Shown piece by piece: positions 44,924-54,364 of a DNA stretch of 64,000 nucleotides; positions within the stretch are counted from its first letter, which is position 1; the number at the start of each line of letters is the position of its first letter. The notes below the pieces were generated by a model. The model had not been told where the DNA came from. It did not search any database and saw only the letters and a list, made by a program, of their open reading frames with translations. Source of the stretch: Pyrenopolyporus hunteri (lineage: Eukaryota > Ascomycota > Sordariomycetes > Xylariales > Hypoxylaceae). The position numbers and the translations under genes were made by a program. The DNA lies in contig CADCXC010000011.1 of assembly GCA_902806595.1 (NCBI GenBank), positions 1,364,001-1,428,000 of the forward strand. The letters run 5' to 3'.

Positions 44924-46306
44924 ATCGGTTATTTAATAAGGCTGGGTTAACCGCATCGAACCGTGACATTTACTACCTATTAACTTAACTAACCTTTATA
45001 AAAAAAAATATTAAAATATAATGAGTTAAATTTCATACCTTTAGATTCATAATGTATATAATCGTAGTAATAATTATCTCTAAAATATATCTCGGGACTA
45101 TTAAAAGTTCGTTTCGAATTTAACCTTTCCCCTGAGGGAACCAGGCGAGTTTATCTAGACTTTGAAGCGGCCACGCCGCGGGTTCTAACCTTATAAGCTA
45201 TACTACACGTCTAGCGGGAAAGCGCAGGTTATGCCGGACAGGCGTCAATCAATTAATCAATCATTTAAACGCGCCGTTCATTCATTTTCCCCTCTAACCT
45301 ACTTCCCTGTAACAGCATTCATCAATTCTTAATAAAGATATATCTAGTAAACATTATTACGTGGTACTTAATCCCATAACCGTATATCTATACTATCTTA
45401 AAATGCGATGTATTAACTATTATATTTTAATATTCTTTCTTATAAAGGAGCGGCTCGGTCGATAGATAGCGTAAAAAGTCATTCGCGTCACAGATAGTTT
45501 CTTCATTTAAGGGGATTTATCATTCGACCCCTAATTCGATTATATTATAACTACGTAATCTCGTAAACTAATATTATTTTTTATAAGCTGGCCCTTATTA
45601 ATTATAAAGACTTCGAATATAATATCATATTTTTCCTTTAATTTAACGTTAACTAGCCTTAACGAAAAGGGGTTTAATAACGAACGCGGCGTCATTTACA
45701 ACTAATTTCAATAATAAAAGTACCCTTTCTCCTTAAAAAAGACGTTGTTAACTAGACCTATATTAGGTGATGTAGCCCTATTTTGATTTTATTAAAGGGA
45801 AGATATTTATCACCATCTTGAATCTGAGTTTAACGACGCGGCGTGAACCGCGATATTCCGGCCATAATGCTTGAAACAACGATAACACTCCCGCCCCCCT
45901 TTTCCCCCTTTCCCCGAAACTTTTAATCCTACATTAAGCGGGAATAATAAGACGAGTAGGCTTCGATAATTATCAATTAAATTGAACAATTATTTAATTT
46001 ACCTGCAATTTTAAGCATATAAAAATACGATTAAACACGTGTGTTGATTTAAACCTAAATATTCCTCTTATAACCCTCGCGTCCTTCGCCAACAGACTCT
46101 GAAAACTATTAACGATAAATCGAGGAAAGAAGAGAAAAGAGAAAACTACTAAGTAACTTATAAATGGCAACACCCCCCTCTACCACTGTAGATCGCTCGT
46201 TCAACTTCTAGTATACGGCCACCACAGGAACCCCCTATTAATTGTGCCCTATAATACGCGACTGGCTGGTATGACGAGATCGAACGTCCGAGTTACCCTT
46301 CGAAGC

Positions 46307-48518
46307 TCAAGATTCAAACTCGGGCACATGCTTAACAAGATACCCATCATTTTTATAGACGTCGGTCGCGCCTATATAGCTACTTTCAACAGTGGAAATA
46401 GATGTGGACGAGTCCGATTCGGATGGTCGTGCCGAGCTGATAGAACTACGAGGCGATGGTCTCTTTGTAGGTTTAACTTCGTCAGCGGGGACGAAACCAT
46501 CGTCTCGAGCACGCTTCCTTCCGCGGCTACTATCAGAGCTGGCTAGGCTTTCACATCTCTTGAATTTTGGTCTATAACAGACTGGATCTGTAGAGGCTCG
46601 ATTCTCTTCTAGGAAGCAGCTAATATCGGGATTATCATCGGTGTATCCGCCGCTACTAGAACCGGATCGACTTTCGCATCTCTCGAATTTTGGTCTATAA
46701 CAGACTGGATCCATAGAGGCTCGATGCTCTTCTGGGGTACCGCTAATACCGAAGATGTTCACGCCATTAACCTCGTTATTAGACTGGTTATCGTCCTCGT
46801 TGCCGTCCTCACTGCTCTCCATGTTGTTATTGTCGTCACTACCCTCGTTACCACCTTCATTACCACCCTCACTGCTCCTCTCGTCGCCCCTCTCGTCGCC
46901 CCTCTCGTCGCCCCTCTCGTCGCCCCTCTCGTCGCCCCTCTCGTCGCCCCTCTCGTCGCCCCTCTCGTCGCCCCTCTCGTCGCCCCTCTCGTCGTCACCT
47001 CGTCGTTCATTAATACTGTCCCCTGAACTATCTGGTTTGCGTCTTTTATTAGGCGGCGGCTTAGACTGCGACTTGGATTTGGACGGCTTGGTATCCTTGT
47101 TCGGCCGTGCCCAATGCTTGCTGTTAACGGGAGACATTAATGTCCCCCTAGTTTCATAAATGTGCTCGTATTCTTTCGGGATAGTACCATATATCCTAAG
47201 GGGCCCTGGCACATTCTTATGCAGAATTGGCATACGACAAGTATTAAAAAGGCCCCAGGCGAATCGAGCTAAGTGGTACGCGGGAGGGATATCATAAAGG
47301 GGACTTAGCTGCCGGTTGTGATAGTTAACGAAATACTCCCAATTGGCATAGCTGTCATCGGATGGTCCTTGTGCAGCACAGGCATGAAGCACGTACTGAG
47401 GATTACCATAGCCTGTAGGCGTTATACGCTTCGGGAATACAAGGAGTGTCCCCGAATCGTAAGCATGATGTAAGTCATGACGGAGAAGAATCCTGTTATG
47501 TTGTTCGTCCCGGTCAGGGTCGTGGCTCATCTGGCCCGGTACATATAAACGCATGTCGTTTCGCGCGAACCAACGCCTGGCTTCTTTCTCGCGAGGGAGT
47601 ACGTGGCACTTGTCGACGGGGTAAACGTCCCCGGTTAGGCAACAATTTGTAGGTCTCTGTTGCCCGCGGGAAAGCCTAGGCGTTTCAAGAAGCCTAAATA
47701 CCTTTGGCAGTCTATCTTCTTCCGGACACATCCAGTCCTCGAAAGATGTAGTAATTGGATAACCATATCCGTCAAGGTCTATTAGGATAACTATTAGTAG
47801 AGGGAAATACAATGGCAAAAGACATACACATACGTTCGATGTTTCCCTGAGTCTGTGTTCCTGGTTGTGTAGATAGGGATAATGGAGAAGTTTTTTGAGT
47901 TGCCTCTCGGAACTTTTCCGACGGCGGAGGCTCCTTTGGCGGCTCGAGCGGCTTAGGCACCTGGAAAAAATATCTTCTATCTCGTAGGATTGGGTTATCC
48001 TCAACCGGATTAACACGGTCATTCCCTTCTCGGTCTTTGGATAAATATGGACTATCCGAGGGGATATTTTCCCCCAATCCTTCGTCGTCACGCCAGCAAT
48101 TTCCAGCTACGACACAGCAAGCATAATATACTAAATGATATGAAATGCCTCCGCCGTCCGAGCCGCCGAAGTATAGTAGTGGACCGTGGTCATACTTATG
48201 GCTTGGGTGGGAAATTTCGATCCCTGGAACAATCTGGTCATACGAGGGGCCCAGTGGCATAACCCCTCTAGGGGCGCTTATGTCTGGATATCCAAACTCA
48301 TTGATTCCGACGCTATATATCGATGGAGTCGGCTCGTCGGTTGAGGATGTTAGGTTGGTAGTCAAGGATGGTATGCCGCCGGTCGGGTACGATGGGTCGT
48401 TAGTCGGGGGCGGTGGGTTGCTTGGTAAGGAAGACGGGTTAAGTCTTTTTATAATCGCATTGAACGGTGAAATGTCCTTGCCTTTTCCTTTTCCTACCTC
48501 TTTCCTTTTCGATGACAT
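46307..48518 (-). CDS. HNH-nuclease-domain protein (island paralogue 2) with GDER repeats
   Basis: Model complement(join(46307..47778,47834..48518)), 718 aa. ATG at 48518 (MSSKRKEVG); an upstream GTG was ignored. The 55-nt intron (GTATGT...CTAATAG) lies just before the HNH half, as in paralogue 1. The HNH core reads CCLTGDVYPVDKCHVLPREKEARRWFARNDM, NRILLRHDLHHAYDSGTLLVFPK, then HLARFAWGLF. The N-terminal half shares YHLVYYACCVVAGNCW with YDLAYYACCIMIGNAW of paralogue 1. The C-terminal region is long and disordered, with nine GDER units and two copies of a block built on DPVCYRPKFxRCES. It is transcribed towards paralogue 1. Confidence 0.8.
46877..46995. repeat. 12-bp coding minisatellite (GDER)n
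   Basis: Ten consecutive 12-bp units (CCTCTCGTCGCC on the plus strand) encode nine GDER and one GDDER. The array is nearly perfect, which suggests recent expansion or contraction in frame. Confidence 0.93.
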
Positions 48519-49404
48519 ATCGCGCACGTTAAATCGTGGAGTTTGAACTTAATTACGTCGTGAATTTATGGAATATACAAGGTTGCTTCTGATAATAGTC
48601 AATTGGTAATCTTTATTACCTTATTTAGGTACTTAGGTAAGTATTTGATTTGATTAATATCCTTTAACATTACATAATTAGATAGAGATATGCGTTAAAC
48701 CATATATGTAGCTTTAGCAGTTAAGAGTACGGTGTGTCGCACTATATGCTAAACAGTACGGTAAAATAAAAATGAATGGCGGTTTGGCGGTTTCCAGGAC
48801 TTCGTCCAGCCTAGGTATGTATGTCGCATGAGTTGGCCCTGCGTCATCAAATGCTCACCCCGTACGACCCTGGTTGGTCCTGCATCGGCTGTCTTGGCGT
48901 GGCTCGAAGCGGACGCCAAGCATAATTACCGTAGGTACCTACCACCTAGTGCACATGCACCTATACCCGCCATGTACATTTATATTGAACCAAGGGCTTT
49001 CCTTTTTCGGTTGGTCCAGGGGATTCGACCAATGAGAACGAGAAGAGCTCCTGTATAATCCGTAAACCATCCCAACATATGTAAATCGAAAAGCAGATGA
49101 ATAAAGATGGAATGCTTTTTAGAGAAGTATAGCGGTCAGTATCATGGAAAAAGAGCCCGTCCTTTACAGATGCTTTGATGTCTTAGCCCTAGGAACCTAG
49201 ACGCTTCCGTTGCTCCATATGCAGCATAGGACCTCCCATTGCATCATATATATATACGCCACGACCGGTGCAACCACCGACAGCAATTTTCCCAAGGTCT
49301 CCCAACCACATTCCTAAACCTGTCTTACAATCATATCCCATCCATTAACCCTATCCAGCCAGGCTGCCGTCAGTATCTGAACAGCGTAATATTATGTACC
49401 TACC
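48519..49404. other. Right end of the island and host flank
   Basis: No gene. It contains the right TIR and its outside direct repeat, then host non-coding DNA down to the stop of the PNPOx/reductase gene. Another near-match to left-flank sequence (GTACGACCCTGGT at 48862-48874 versus GTATGACCCTGGT at 20922-20934) lies here. Confidence 0.55.
48729..48809 (-). repeat. Right terminal inverted repeat of the island
   Basis: Inverted partner of 20930-21010. The perfect 42-bp core is at 48751-48792. The outer 17 bp contain GGACTTCGTCC. AGGTATG lies at 48813-48819, three bases outside. Confidence 0.88.
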
Positions 49405-51366
49405 CTAATATTCAAAGCTCTCATAGACCACATCCTCGCCTTCAGTCCACTTGAGCAACTCCTTCATCAACCTCGGCCCTACGCATAAATAATACTTCCT
49501 TCTTCCTTTACCCCCTTCCGCTAGCACATCGTCAACCCCTATCCTCCGCTCCTCTACTTGGGCGCCTAGCCCCTGAGTCGTGGTTAACAAGGCTTGCTCT
49601 TTCTCGCCCACATTTCCAGTGACGAAAAGCCTCGTCACACTCCCCAAGCCCTTTATTCGCCGTAACACATCCACTGCAAGCGGGATATCCTCCCCCTTTA
49701 GACTCCACAGCACCCTAAGCCCCGTCCTATCACCCGCAGCTCGCAGAACGCTAGTAGCCTGCGCCGTCAGTGGCGTGATACCCACGCCTGCAGCAATAAA
49801 CACGCTCGTACCCCGTTGCTCATCGCTGCTGATAGGCAACCGAAACTCCTCCGCGCCGCCAAACCCCAACACCGGAATCTCCAGCGGGACCCTCGTGTTC
49901 CACCTTCCCAGGAACCTCGTGGCGGCGCCATGTCTCCTGACCGTAATCTCAAACTCCGGCTGCGCACCCCCCTTTACATCACCCTTCTCATCCACAAGCT
50001 CTTCATCTAATTCCCTGCTCACCGTAAACGTGCGCACGAAGTCATCGTTTAGGCTCTGCGGGTCGTCGTCCCGCATATGCGAGTACCCCATATCTAGCTC
50101 CGGACCAAAATCCAGCGTGACATGTTGCCCCGGCCGCCATGCCTTGAGCCGCTTGCTCCCTTCGGGGGCGACTTTGAACACGTACCGTGACACCGTAGGC
50201 GTAAGCGTTTCCCGCGAGACTAACGTCGCCGTGGCAATCGCACCCTCATCCGCCTCTTGAACGATTTGAAGCGTGTCCTTCTCGCAAGCGAGCCGGCGCA
50301 CGGCAGGGTTATACGGCGAGAAATCGATGGCCTCGCCGCGAAACGGCAAGCCCCCTCGCACAAAGCGTGCCTCCAGGATTTCCACACGTACAGCCAGTTT
50401 CGCACGCGGCATCAGCGTCGTGGCAGCCGTACCAACTAGGATCGCCGCGCGCCCCGTTAGGTAGAGCACATCTCCCGTCTCGTAATCCGGGACCACGATG
50501 CCGACGTCTGGGTCCATCTGTAGGTTACCTAGCGTCTGATAGAGACGGTTGCCGGAGTACTCGGGGTACACGATCGCAGAACCGTTATCCGCATCGTTGC
50601 GCAGGACACGCGTGAATCCCGGCGGGCCGCCCCGGATATTCACGTCCATGCTCTCGGCGCCGTGTTTGCTCGCGAGGAAGAACATATCCGCTTTAGCCAG
50701 TAGATCGATCGCCGGCTTAGGCAGCGGGACACCCTTTCTCTCTCCCTCTCCCTTCCCCTTTCCCCCGCCCTCGCCTTCACCTTCACCAGCACTCACAAGC
50801 CGCGGCGACGGCACCCGCGGCACGATGTGTTTGCGACTGATGTACTTCGGGCAATTCCCCAGGGACTCGTCGACGCGGAACGCGATCTGCACCTCCGCAA
50901 CGCCAGCCTCGGTCCTCGTCGCCGTCCCCGCGACCATCGCGCCCGCGAGCTTGACCCGGTCCCGGGTTTCCGGGTCGATCGACAAGCCCGCCATCAGCCG
51001 CCTACCATCCGGCCTTACAACCGCATCGTCTACGATGCCCCCCTCTCCTTCCCCTTCCCTCCCATCCTCCCCAGCAAGCAACCCCCCCACGACCGGGTCG
51101 AACCCCACGTCCACCGTGCCCCTCACGCCCAACACGCCCGGGGCCAGCGGGCCGCAGAACCCGGCCTCGCCGCCCCAGACCGTGGCCCAGGGCCGGCCGT
51201 GGCGGTCCAGCGCGCCGAAGGCCACGAGCGGCGACTGCGCGACGCGGTGCGCCAGGTGCGGCGGGAGCCCGTGGTGCGTGGGGTTGTGGCGGTGCGAGAC
51301 GCGCAGGAGCCGGTGGACGGCGAGTTCGCCGGGGTGGAAGGGCGCTTCCGTTGCGAGGTGTGCCAT
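49405..51366 (-). CDS. PNPOx-like split-barrel / ferredoxin-NADP reductase-like fusion oxidoreductase
   Basis: Single exon, 653 aa. The N-terminal ~370 residues look like a pyridoxamine-phosphate-oxidase-type flavin split barrel (LVAFGALDRHGRPWATVWGG; ADMFFLASKH...GGPPGF). The C-terminal ~280 residues form a FAD-binding/NAD(P)H reductase module (GQHVTLDF, then VFIAAGVGITPLTAQA for the nucleotide, and the terminal YESFEY). Family knowledge: such two-module flavoproteins are frequent in fungi and predicted to pass electrons from NAD(P)H to a bound flavin; the substrate is usually unknown. A Gly/Glu/Lys low-complexity insert (EGEGEGGGKGKGEG) sits between the barrel parts. It converges on the island's right edge; its stop is about 590 bp from the TIR. 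Confidence 0.82.
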   Translation of the reverse strand: MAHLATEAPFHPGELAVHRLLRVSHRHNPTHHGLPPHLAHRVAQSPLVAFGALDRHGRPWATVWGGEAGFCGPLAPGVLGVRGTVDVGFDPVVGGLLAGEDGREGEGEGGIVDDAVVRPDGRRLMAGLSIDPETRDRVKLAGAMVAGTATRTEAGVAEVQIAFRVDESLGNCPKYISRKHIVPRVPSPRLVSAGEGEGEGGGKGKGEGERKGVPLPKPAIDLLAKADMFFLASKHGAESMDVNIRGGPPGFTRVLRNDADNGSAIVYPEYSGNRLYQTLGNLQMDPDVGIVVPDYETGDVLYLTGRAAILVGTAATTLMPRAKLAVRVEILEARFVRGGLPFRGEAIDFSPYNPAVRRLACEKDTLQIVQEADEGAIATATLVSRETLTPTVSRYVFKVAPEGSKRLKAWRPGQHVTLDFGPELDMGYSHMRDDDPQSLNDDFVRTFTVSRELDEELVDEKGDVKGGAQPEFEITVRRHGAATRFLGRWNTRVPLEIPVLGFGGAEEFRLPISSDEQRGTSVFIAAGVGITPLTAQATSVLRAAGDRTGLRVLWSLKGEDIPLAVDVLRRIKGLGSVTRLFVTGNVGEKEQALLTTTQGLGAQVEERRIGVDDVLAEGGKGRRKYYLCVGPRLMKELLKWTEGEDVVYESFEY

Positions 51367-52283
51367 TTTTCGTCGACTCTTTTTCTTTTTCTTTTTCTTT
51401 CCGGTTCCTAATTTCTCTTTATACCTTCTTTATTATTATTCTTTTTTCTTTTTTCTTTTTAATTAATGAATAGAAAAAAAAGGAACCTGTGACTTTTTAT
51501 AACCGTAGGAGTTCCTGTCTTATTCGCAAGTATCTAAGAGATGAGAGTCCGGCGTGGCGTTGATGCGAATATCAAGTGGACCTTGGTATGTACTGCTCTC
51601 GTAATGAAATACGGCAGGCCGTCGTGCGCGAGGCATGCACCACCTCAGCGATTACTGATTCTCGCATACCTGACTAATAGACGGACGGCTATAACCGTAT
51701 TTTGCCCTCACCTCCTATAATTCCTATGTGAGTTAGCAGCCTCGTCGAGTTTCTATGCGGGAGGTTTCTATATAACAGGGATTGGTTGACGCCATCGACG
51801 AGGTGGAGAGAAAGCCATAGGAGGTTTAGGTCACATTACGAGAGTTAGTCAAGAGGGCGCGCGCCAGGGAATTGACATTCAAATCCCGAGGACATCTCAT
51901 AAAGATGCATGGTGCAAAAAGAATTAACCTTTGGCTATGGCTTATTACCTCTGCCAAAAGAAGTTAGGTAATAGGTATGGTATGTACTCGAGAGGGCCGA
52001 GGAATATCCGTAGCCTAGGTTAGAGTAGGTAGTAGCCGTAGGTAGCTACTTGTAGAATATCAGCAAATATAGTACATCGAGTCTTATTCATTAATATCAT
52101 GGAATTCGCCTCTGAACGCCGCTCTGTCCGGACGCTTCCTAAATATGGCGGCTTCCCGCGCGCCAGCCCGATCATGTCGAGGAACATCACAACACAACAC
52201 AACAAAACCTCCTTAAGTGGTACGGTATTAGGGTATCCATTTATCCCACTTCCCTCGTATAATACGTCATTCAATGGACAACG
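51367..52283. other. Intergenic region
   Basis: No gene recognised. A (TTTTTC)n-like pyrimidine tract at 51375-51460 on the plus strand lies directly upstream of the minus-strand oxidoreductase and is probably part of its promoter. Confidence 0.5.
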
Positions 52284-54139
52284 CTAGTATCTCGGAAAAC
52301 CACGTTGCGATTCTATATCGCCGCCGTACTCATACCCTCGCCCAGCGTCCCTTTGGTTATAAGGCATCCCGGGACGTTGCCCGAAGTACCCGTCAGGCTG
52401 TCGAGGCGGCATCGGAGCCGTCATATTCCGTTGAGGCGGCTGTCTTTGGGCTGGGGACATGGGATTCGTGATGCTGCGGGAGGGAGCGTGATGTTGGCCG
52501 CCGTAGGCTGGTCCGTTGGCGGGAGGCCCCCGGTTCGGGTACATAGACGGAGCCGGACTAGAACGTCCACCCATTTGGTTGATCGGACGAGGAGGGAAAG
52601 GCCGACGGTAGTCCTCCATCGGGTGCGACGATTCCGGCGAATAGGGAGAAGGGCTCGCGGCGTAGCCGTCACCAAACCCGTTCCCGTCGGTCCGCAAGCG
52701 GCTAGGTTGAAAACCAGGGCCCATGCCCCTATTTGAGGCAGCCGTTCCGGGACGGGCGGGCGGCTGAAAGTTGGCGAGATCGATTGCCGGTAGAGACGGC
52801 GCCGGAGACGCCGTTCGGTCGAAACCCATCGCGGCCGCACCACCGACTAAGGGGGTACGAGAGGAGAAACTAGAGGACGAAGCATTCGTGGTCGTCGTAT
52901 TCTGTCGTGAGGCAGTCGGTCGCTTCTGGTCCCAGGTATTAAGTTCAATGCTGTCCGTGGAACCGGGTCGCGAGGTATACGGCGGTAGGGTGGCCATAGT
53001 ATCGTTGCGGTTAATCATGGGCATCTCCGGGAGTTTGTCCTCGTTACCACCATCTAAGAACGTAGGTAGGGTCGCCTGCCGCTCAAGTGGCGGCTTTTCA
53101 CCGGCCTTCTTCGCCGCTTTATATTCTACCTTCATGCGGTCGCGTTCCTCCTTAGCAAGGGCCTTGTTGACCTTGACCATCACGATTTTCGTCAACCTTT
53201 TGTTGACCTTGCGCTCGCAATACCCGTGGAGCCCGCCGTCCTGTCGGGGGATGTAATGCCAGAGGAAGAACACATAAAATAGGGCTGCGATGAGCAGGAA
53301 AATGAAGGAAATCACCCAAATGATCAAGGTGAATACCATACCGGACAGAATGACCACCTGCTGCTTGTTTTCCTCGGCGAGATGTTGGAGCTTGCCATAG
53401 AAAGTGCCGAGCGTGCTCTGCACTGAAGAAACATCGGTCGGAATGAGATCCGAGGTATATACAGAATACAATGTCAGGGCGTTAAGAGCCTGCCGTGGGC
53501 CAGAGCAGAAGATGACTCGGATCCAGGCTAAGAAGAGGTCAGCCAGCTTACTTCTCGTCCTTCCTGCCGCGGTTGTCACTTACATTGGAAGCTGAAATAT
53601 GTAAAGAGCGCGACGTATTCAGCGCCCTTCTTGGACTTGGTCAACTCGGCGAAGACAAGGAAACGTCTCCATCCTTGGCCCCTTCCTGGCCTGGTACTCT
53701 CCAAGCGTACTGCTAAGTTATCAAGATAACACTCGGCCACGCTTCCTCGCTTCATGACTCTCATGGCGCGGAGATGCTCGAATCCCAAATTGACGAAGGA
53801 GGCGATGATGCAGATTGAGAAGATCCATTTCGAGACGTCAAATGGGACAAGCTGAGTAGGGTCGATGCTGGACGACCATGTATTGAATGCTAGCAAATTG
53901 ATGGCGGTAAAGGTATCGACGCCGTAGACGGCAACGGATATGATAAGAGAAAAGTAAAGGTAAACATAGGCGAAGGGAGTGAAACATGATGTTGATTTGA
54001 AGTCTTTGAGGCTCTGGAGATATAATTGTTAGTATAATATATTCCGTTGGCCGTCGCGCGCTCGGAGGTAACCTACGATAGCATCCCACTTCTGTTCAGG
54101 GCGAATTTCGTCCTGCTTTCGACCTCGAAAACAGCCCAT
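52284..54139 (-). CDS. Kch1/Prm6-type membrane protein (low-affinity potassium transport)
   Basis: Model complement(join(52284..53527,53584..54013,54077..54139)), 578 aa. Exon 1 encodes MGCFRGRKQDEIRPEQKWDAI. Intron 1 (63 nt, GTAGGT...CTCCAG with an ACTAAC branch) joins to SLKDFKSTSCFTPFAY, the family signature. Intron 2 is 56 nt (GTAAGT...CTTAG). Hydrophobic segments: FAYVYLYFSLIISVAVYGV, IFSICIIASFVNLGF, and a long one around FTLIIWVISFIFLLIAALFYVFFLW. The C-terminal ~270 residues are a disordered Pro/Ser/Arg-rich cytosolic tail. Family knowledge: yeast Kch1 and Prm6/Kch2 are plasma-membrane proteins that promote potassium influx and calcium signalling during mating and stress. Confidence 0.88.
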
Positions 54140-54325
54140 CTTGTCAAATGGGATAGTGTCACCCCGAGAACCCGTCTACGTTAGGTAAATATGGGGAAAC
54201 CAGGACAGCCCGGAAGATATAAGGGTATCAAAATATCGACACGATCAAGAGATCGACTCTGAAGAATAGAACCGAAAACGAATGTAACTGCAGTCACGAA
54301 TATTCCTCGCCGTGACGTGTCGCCG

Positions 54326-54364
<39 letters not shown>

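Larger units (their letters stand above)
44266..44968 (-). mobile_element. Outer ~182-bp element (minus), split by repeat copies F/G
   Basis: On the minus strand the element begins TGTCACGGTTCGATGCGG at 44968, runs to 44924, is interrupted, and resumes at 44402 down to about 44266 (CCGGCACTAAAGC...CCGCGG...GTCGTGTT). The two parts (45 + 137 bp) match the inner copy end to end. Almost all differences are C-to-T or G-to-A, as RIP would leave. Confidence 0.8.
43484..46306. other. Repeat-filled, AT-rich spacer between the convergent HNH genes
   Basis: No gene. It holds repeat copies E, F and G and two copies of a ~185-bp element (listed separately). From 45,000 to 46,200 the DNA is AT-rich with few CpN sites left in some stretches, consistent with RIP decay, but no recognisable coding remnant was found. 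Confidence 0.6.
20927..48812. mobile_element. 27.9-kb TIR-bounded island: candidate giant cargo-carrying DNA transposon
   Basis: The ends are inverted copies of each other (20930-21010 versus 48729-48809, 73 of 81 positions identical, 42 in a row perfect). Three bases outside each end lies the direct repeat AGGTATG (20920-20926 and 48813-48819), a possible 7-bp target-site duplication. Inside are one intact D,D,E integrase and nine other genes, several in paralogous pairs, plus AT-rich, repeat-filled spacers. The flanks are ordinary host genes. The architecture fits a single large DNA transposon with cargo. No DNA polymerase, capsid or tyrosine-recombinase gene is seen, so it does not match a Polinton or a Starship. 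The TIRs are directly observed; mobility is inference. Confidence 0.75.

Noticed and set aside
20927..48812. Island as a Starship or Polinton
   Set aside because: No tyrosine-recombinase (DUF3435-like) captain at an end, and no polymerase B, capsid or ATPase gene; Starships also lack long TIRs of this kind.
50549..51466. Plus-strand 305-codon ORF opposite the oxidoreductase
   Set aside because: Antisense shadow caused by GC-rich codons; low-complexity Pro/Ser product.
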